Shown here: piece after piece, positions 7,005 to 10,825 of the stretch
Numbering within the stretch: the stretch's first letter is position 1
Layout of the letters: the number at the start of each line of letters is the position of its first letter
Assembly: GCA_003353825.1 (NCBI GenBank)
Contig: PIVW01000175.1
Span: forward strand, 1 to 10,825
DNA: 10,825 bases
Reading direction: 5' to 3'
Source of the DNA: Chloroflexota bacterium
GTDB taxonomy: Bacteria > Chloroflexota > Anaerolineae > J102
Program-made: the position numbers and the translations under genes
The notes under the pieces: model-generated
What the model saw: only the letters and a program-made list of their open reading frames with translations
What the model was told of the DNA's origin: nothing
Databases searched by the model: none

Positions 7005-7056
7005 AAAGTGTGAGGCCAGAACGAACATCGATGTTCGTCCTGGCCTCACACTTTTT
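7005..7056 (+). terminator. Long near-perfect palindrome ending in a T-run
   Basis: AAAGTGTGAGGCCAG (7005-7019) pairs with CTGGCCTCACACTTT (7040-7054). After one A/C mismatch the interior ACGAACATCGATGTTCGT (7021-7038) is itself a perfect palindrome. That gives 24 base pairs over 50 bases, ending in TTTTT (7052-7056). It lies 46 bases after the copper lipoprotein stop and is a convincing factor-independent terminator. Because its own strand is A-rich on the left side it could also work weakly in the reverse direction. It insulates the DGR target gene from upstream transcription. Confidence 0.85.
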
Positions 7057-7128
7057 GATCCGCTATAGCCGTGGAGGGTCGTTGGTTTCGGCATCTCTTA
7101 TCCTGATTACAGGTTTGAACTGGAGCGG

Positions 7129-7137
7129 TGCTACAAT
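7129..7137 (+). promoter_or_regulatory. Extended -10 promoter of the NACHT-FGE gene
   Basis: TGCTACAAT is an extended -10 element (TGn plus TACAAT) lying 46 bases before the ATG at 7184. No good -35 stands 17 bases upstream, which is usual for extended -10 promoters. A nearly identical TGCTATACT stands before the template repeat (10691-10699). Confidence 0.45.
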
Positions 7138-7183
7138 GGACGTTCCATTACACACGCTCACTTTGAGATAGGAAGTTGTCGCC

Positions 7184-10100
7184 ATGCCAGATGCAAGCCT
7201 CACGTCGATCTCCGACGACAACTACGATGCCCCCCCGGTACTACAAGCGCTAAAGGTGCTGAGCGGCAAGTCCTTGCTTTACGGGTCAGCCTTGCTGGCT
7301 ATCGCAGCTATACCAGGCGTCGAACTAAGTGGTGCAATGGGTGTGATCGCTGCCGGTCTGGGTGTGGAGGCACTTGGAAGCCTGGTGGATCGTCTGGCAA
7401 GTGGCGAAGCTGTAACCGCTGACGAGATCCGCCAAATAGTTGATGGCGCCATCGCCGAAAGCGGCATCGAAGACCATCTTTCCGGCGAGGAATTTCAGCA
7501 CGAAGTCGCCAGACTGGTGAGACAGATGCATCTCATGCGAGGGGCGGTGGAAGCGGGCGAAATCAGGTTGGTGCAACAGCTTGACGAGCAGTACAGCGGG
7601 CGCCAGGCCATGTTATGGGAACTCCAGGATGAGATGACGTTCGTACAGGATCACCTGGAGCAGTCAGCGACCAGGGACGAAGGCATCACCGCCCTGCTTC
7701 GGCAGATGAATGATCGCATGGGTGTGGAGGCTCAAGCCCCACGCTCAGATGGCAACGATCTAGCAATGTCGTTGTCACAATTGCACCTGGAATACCTGCG
7801 ACGCTGGTTTGGCAAGCCCTGGGCGCGTGTTTATCTGGCCGATATGCTGGAGGGGCGTGATGAGGAAATAGGATTGCTGGACGTGTATGTGCCTTTACAA
7901 GTAGACCTAAACATCATGGTTGTGACAGAAAAACAGCGCATCGTCGACTGGTGGGTGCATGAAGAGAAGGCGGAGGCACTAGCAGAACATGGCTTAGAGC
8001 GAGCACAGATGGCAGGTTTAGGGGAATCGGCAAGGGACGAGATGAACCCAAAAGTGCGTTCGTGGCTTGACTTGGACGTCGATGCGGAGGGCATGCAGGC
8101 CATCGTCGACGGCATCCAGAGCAAGATAGATCGCCGGCTGGACCAAGATCAGGACACAGAAGATGGTGAGCATTCCTGGTACATGGAGGCGCAGGTTGCT
8201 GCCAGCGCACAATCACGCTTTGTGCTGCTGGGCGCGCCCGGTGGCGGTAAGAGTAGCTTTTTGCGACATCTCACCCTCTGCCTTGCCGGTGAGCTCCGCC
8301 GCCGTGCAGACGACAATAGCGTACCCGCTCGCGCCAACCTGGAAGCGGCGCTCAACCACGACTGGCTGCTAGACGCCTACACGCCGATATACGTGGAGAT
8401 GCGTGATCTTGTACAACATGATGCCTTCCCTCCCTTACCAACACAGCCCAACGGCGAACCTGAATTGCCCACATGCGATCATTTCTGGCGCTACATACAT
8501 GATCAAGTACTTAAAGATGATCTGGCCCCCTTCGCCGCAACCTTGCACCAATTATGCGCCGACGGAGAGGTGGTCTTGTTGTTAGATGGGTTAGATGAGG
8601 CGCCGCATGCTACCGACCGCAATCGCCGCAAGCAGATAAAAGCGTTGGTAGCCTCCTTGGTCGATACCTATCCCGATCTGCGCATCATCATTAGCAGCCG
8701 GCCTCACGCCTATAGCAGGGAGGATCAGTGGATTTTACCCGATTTCGGACGCTGTGCCCTGGTACCGCTTGGGTATACCCGCTTACAGCAGTTGGCCGAA
8801 GCACTATTTCCGGCGGTAACACCAGGAGAGGCCGAACAGGAAGTGAGCGCATTTATAGAGGCGGTGCGCTCCGAAAAGATCGAACTCAGTATGCGAGGTA
8901 CACCCCTCTTCTTCACCATGCTTGCAGCCTTGTGGCTTAATGCTCCCCCCGGCCAACGTCGCCTGCCGCAGAGCAAAGCCGAACTTTACCGTCGTTCGGT
9001 AGACTTGCTGCTGGATCGCTGGACGCGACGCCGCGCACCCCATCCCTCGGTGGCGGACAACCTGGGTGTAACGCCGGTGGAGTTGAGAGCGGTGCTGGAA
9101 ACGCTGGCATGCACGGTGCATGAACAAAGCGACCCCAACAACGATACCACGGTCTTCAGGGAGAATGCACTCGCTACACTATTGTATGACGCCGGTGTGC
9201 GTGCGATTCTGCAAGACATCTCAGACTATCTCTCACAACACGTAGGTATTCTGGTTTCCTCGGCGCCGGGTAAGTTTCATTTTGTGCATAGAAGTTTTCA
9301 AGAGCACCTTGCCGCCTGTGAACTAACTCACCCACAACCCGAAGCACGTAGACCTGAGGTGGAGGCTGATCGCCGCTTTCCCCAGGGACTATTGAACCGG
9401 GTGCTTGAGCATCCCAACTTATGGGAGAATGTTTTAAAATTGGCGGGCGATGAACTGCTGGTGCAGGGGAGAGAGGAACAGCTTTGGCAGTTACTGGCCG
9501 GCCTTTGCGAACCCTATCTGAAAAAGCGGCTATCTTCCGAGTCAGCCTTGTCGGCTTTGCAGATAGCCGATGAACATGCCTTGTTAACTCGACCCGTGGC
9601 GCTCGACGATACCTTTGGAGATGGCAAACATATTCTCATCAATCATTGGAACACGCTTCTTCACAAAACTGCTACGAATGTACTCACCGATATTGATAAC
9701 TGCTCGCCCGAACAACGAGATGTTGCCGGCCGGCTGTTGGGTGGCGGCGCTTTCCCCGGTATAGACACGCGCAGGGGCGTGGGATGCCGTGAACTTGGCT
9801 TACCCGACATCGACTGGGTGTTTGTGTCTGAAGCGGATGCGGTGAGCGGTAAACGGACCTTCATCTATCAGGAGGATGAAGAGCGGGTGGAAGCGGGCTT
9901 TTGGATTGCCCGCTACCCAATCACTCATGCGCAATTCCAGGCTTTTTTCAACGCCGACGATGGTTACCATAACCCGCATTGGTGGCAGGGGCTGGCGGTC
10001 GAAACACAGGATAGGGGAGGACCGCAGACGCAGCGTTTCCCATACTGGAACCACCCACGTGAGAGAGTGAGCTGGTATGAGGCAGTTGCCTTCTGTAAAT

Positions 10101-10582
10101 GGCTGACGGCAAAGACCGAACAAACATCCGACCTGCTGCCGTCGGAGTTCGACAGATACCAGCCCTGGCGCATTACCCTACCCACAGAGTGGCAATGGGA
10201 AAAGGCTGCCAGGGGGCATGATGGCCGCCGATATCCTTGGGGAGATGACTATGTAAGCGGCCACGCCAACATCGGTGAGCGTTGGACAGACGCCGGTAAA
10301 CACTACCTGGCAAAATCCAGCGCAGTAGGCATGTATCCACCAGGGATATCACCTTATGAGATACACGATCTAAGCGGCAATGTCTGGGAATGGTGTCTTA
10401 ACGAATATGAGAATCCCGAGCATACCCTTGTGAGTGGCGACGCCACACGCGTCCTGCGCGGCGGCTCGTGGAACGGCCTTGCGGTGGTTGCGTCCGCCCT
10501 GTTCCGGAACGGGAACCTCCCGCATGGGCAGGACTACGACGTTGGTTTTCGGGTTGTGGTGTCGTGTTCCGTCCCTATTTGA
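7184..10582 (+). CDS. NACHT NTPase with C-terminal FGE/C-type-lectin-like domain: DGR target protein
   Basis: A 1132-residue STAND-type protein, ATG 7184 preceded by GGAAG at 7171-7175. Residues 1-70 hold two hydrophobic, Gly/Ala-rich segments (about 30-46 and 48-63). Residues 70-190 are charged and helical, followed by an LLDVYVPL strand (231-238) typical of the segment before NACHT domains. The NACHT module has Walker A GAPGGGKSS (350-358, Lys356), Walker B VVLLLDGLDEAP (463-474), and IIISSRPHAY with Arg506. Further on are a winged-helix-like RGTPLFFTML stretch and FVHRSFQEHLAA near 699-710. Residues about 872-1126 form a formylglycine-generating-enzyme-like domain: WYEAVAFCKWL, LPTEWQWEKAARG, NVWEWC (Cys1071), LRGGSW (1091-1096) and GFRVV. 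In DGR proteins this fold displays variable ligand-binding residues and is not catalytic. Varied residues are 1098, 1099, 1101, 1102, 1107, 1110, 1112, 1115, 1117 and 1118. Probable role: ATP-switched sensor of a defence system, in the cytoplasm or at the membrane. Confidence 0.92.
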   Translation: MPDASLTSISDDNYDAPPVLQALKVLSGKSLLYGSALLAIAAIPGVELSGAMGVIAAGLGVEALGSLVDRLASGEAVTADEIRQIVDGAIAESGIEDHLSGEEFQHEVARLVRQMHLMRGAVEAGEIRLVQQLDEQYSGRQAMLWELQDEMTFVQDHLEQSATRDEGITALLRQMNDRMGVEAQAPRSDGNDLAMSLSQLHLEYLRRWFGKPWARVYLADMLEGRDEEIGLLDVYVPLQVDLNIMVVTEKQRIVDWWVHEEKAEALAEHGLERAQMAGLGESARDEMNPKVRSWLDLDVDAEGMQAIVDGIQSKIDRRLDQDQDTEDGEHSWYMEAQVAASAQSRFVLLGAPGGGKSSFLRHLTLCLAGELRRRADDNSVPARANLEAALNHDWLLDAYTPIYVEMRDLVQHDAFPPLPTQPNGEPELPTCDHFWRYIHDQVLKDDLAPFAATLHQLCADGEVVLLLDGLDEAPHATDRNRRKQIKALVASLVDTYPDLRIIISSRPHAYSREDQWILPDFGRCALVPLGYTRLQQLAEALFPAVTPGEAEQEVSAFIEAVRSEKIELSMRGTPLFFTMLAALWLNAPPGQRRLPQSKAELYRRSVDLLLDRWTRRRAPHPSVADNLGVTPVELRAVLETLACTVHEQSDPNNDTTVFRENALATLLYDAGVRAILQDISDYLSQHVGILVSSAPGKFHFVHRSFQEHLAACELTHPQPEARRPEVEADRRFPQGLLNRVLEHPNLWENVLKLAGDELLVQGREEQLWQLLAGLCEPYLKKRLSSESALSALQIADEHALLTRPVALDDTFGDGKHILINHWNTLLHKTATNVLTDIDNCSPEQRDVAGRLLGGGAFPGIDTRRGVGCRELGLPDIDWVFVSEADAVSGKRTFIYQEDEERVEAGFWIARYPITHAQFQAFFNADDGYHNPHWWQGLAVETQDRGGPQTQRFPYWNHPRERVSWYEAVAFCKWLTAKTEQTSDLLPSEFDRYQPWRITLPTEWQWEKAARGHDGRRYPWGDDYVSGHANIGERWTDAGKHYLAKSSAVGMYPPGISPYEIHDLSGNVWEWCLNEYENPEHTLVSGDATRVLRGGSWNGLAVVASALFRNGNLPHGQDYDVGFRVVVSCSVPI
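10450..10560 (+). repeat. DGR variable repeat (VR)
   Basis: The last part of the NACHT-FGE gene aligns without gaps (offset 288) to 10738-10825. Over the 88 bases visible in both copies there are 20 differences. Nineteen are at adenines of the downstream copy (to G ten times, T seven, C twice); the only other one is T at 10525 against C. The first 21 bases contain no A and are identical. The end of the VR is set provisionally at GFRVV (10541-10560), where the GC/T-rich initiation-of-homing sequence should lie, because the TR is cut by the window edge. Confidence 0.95.
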
Positions 10583-10630
10583 CAGCTCTGTTCTCTGTGC
10601 ACTCTGTCCTCTGAACTCTGGCTGGGGGGT

Positions 10631-10651
10631 GTGGGGGGCTTTGCCCCCCAC
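10631..10651. promoter_or_regulatory. GC-rich hairpin between VR and TR
   Basis: GTGGGGGGC (10631-10639) and GCCCCCCAC (10643-10651) form a perfect 9-bp stem around TTT. In the Bordetella phage DGR a GC-rich hairpin or cruciform just downstream of the VR promotes retrohoming to that site, and this one begins 49 bases after the stop codon. The lack of a T-run makes a plain terminator less likely, but a terminator for the target gene cannot be excluded. The preceding 10583-10620 is CT-rich with repeated CTCTG words. Confidence 0.6.
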
Positions 10652-10690
10652 CGACCGCGCCCAAGATCTATCGCCTTTGATGTAGTTATG

Positions 10691-10699
10691 TGCTATACT
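10691..10699 (+). promoter_or_regulatory. Extended -10 promoter for the template-repeat RNA
   Basis: TGCTATACT gives TGn plus TATACT, 39 bases before the TR. Transcription would start near 10706, directly at a small stem CTCGT-TTAAC-ACGAG (10707-10721). It would make an RNA that includes the TR and continues toward the expected reverse transcriptase gene. A TTGATG at 10677-10682 is too close (11 bases) to serve as -35. Confidence 0.45.
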
Positions 10700-10737
10700 T
10701 CTTGTGCTCGTTTAACACGAGTCAGGCGGTCCGGATT

Positions 10738-10825
10738 CGTCCTGCGCGGCGGCTCGTGGAACAACAATGCAGAGAATGCATCCGCCCTGAACCGGAACAG
10801 GAACAACCCGCACAAACAGAACAAC
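10738..10825 (+). repeat. DGR template repeat (TR), cut by the window edge
   Basis: The TR is the invariant donor copied into RNA and reverse-transcribed with errors at A. It has no open gene of its own but matches the VR in register. It contains 29 adenines, 19 of them changed in the VR. Its A residues cluster in AAY, AAA and AGG codons in VR register (for example GAACAACAAT at 10759-10768), the codon choice that lets A-mutagenesis reach many amino acids without making stops. It runs in the same direction as the target gene and continues past 10825. The reverse transcriptase is expected just downstream; none of it is visible here. Confidence 0.93.

Noticed and set aside
6617..7068. Overlapping open frames alongside the copper lipoprotein
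   Set aside because: They are out-of-frame shadows. The DUF411 motifs are all in the frame of 6456-6959.
7831..8355. Several antisense open frames under the NACHT gene
   Set aside because: They have low-complexity Ser/Arg/Pro-rich products typical of reverse-strand shadows of GC-rich genes, and no start signals.
10677..10699. TTGATG plus TATACT as a full sigma-70 promoter
   Set aside because: The spacing is only 11 bases. The extended -10 alone is the better reading.
1..10825. CRISPR arrays, tRNA or rRNA genes
   Set aside because: No regularly spaced direct repeats and no cloverleaf or rRNA-like sequence seen on either strand.

Overview
The window reads as a GC-rich chromosome segment of a free-living, probably filamentous bacterium. 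Chloroflexota (Anaerolineae/Caldilineae-like) is my best guess, from the style of the GT39 glycosyltransferase, the CopG-like lipoprotein and a NACHT protein ending in an FGE fold. This is inference: there is no rRNA or other marker gene here. The left 1.5 kb is visibly more AT-rich than the rest and looks acquired.

Layout. 1-1.5 kb: the C-terminal half of an M23 peptidase, a strong hairpin, a nested inverted repeat, and a leftward serine recombinase that carries a C2H2 zinc-finger motif near its C-terminus. 1.5-3.9 kb: the remains of a carbohydrate-use cluster. These are a PfkB-type sugar kinase whose original start codon seems lost at the junction with the recombinase segment, an ORF that appears to join two sugar ABC-transporter fragments, an apparently intact HAD phosphatase, a frameshifted sugar isomerase fragment and an RHS core fragment. 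3.9-6.3 kb: a large membrane GT39-type glycosyltransferase with a duplicated C-terminal beta domain. 6.4-7.0 kb: a CopG/DUF411 copper lipoprotein gene in which an in-frame TGA replaces the first Cys of the CGCC motif. It is followed by a very long terminator-like palindrome.

7.1-10.8 kb holds the most exciting system, a diversity-generating retroelement (DGR). A 1132-residue protein (unassigned N-terminal module, NACHT NTPase, FGE/C-type-lectin-like C-terminus) ends in a variable repeat (VR). A second copy of that repeat, the template repeat (TR), lies about 290 bp downstream and runs off the right edge. Of 20 differences over 88 aligned bases, 19 fall at adenines of the downstream copy. That is the hallmark of adenine-specific mutagenic retrohoming. 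The reverse transcriptase, and any accessory variability protein, is not in the window and is expected just beyond its right end.

How it should work (inference): reverse transcription of the TR RNA with errors at A rewrites about ten surface residues of the FGE ligand-binding face. The NACHT module would act as a switch and the N-terminal module as the effector. This makes the locus a candidate self-diversifying intracellular receptor for phage or other non-self ligands. DGR-diversified NTPase conflict proteins have been described before as a class. The N-terminal module, the promoter and hairpin arrangement and the particular locus are what may be new.
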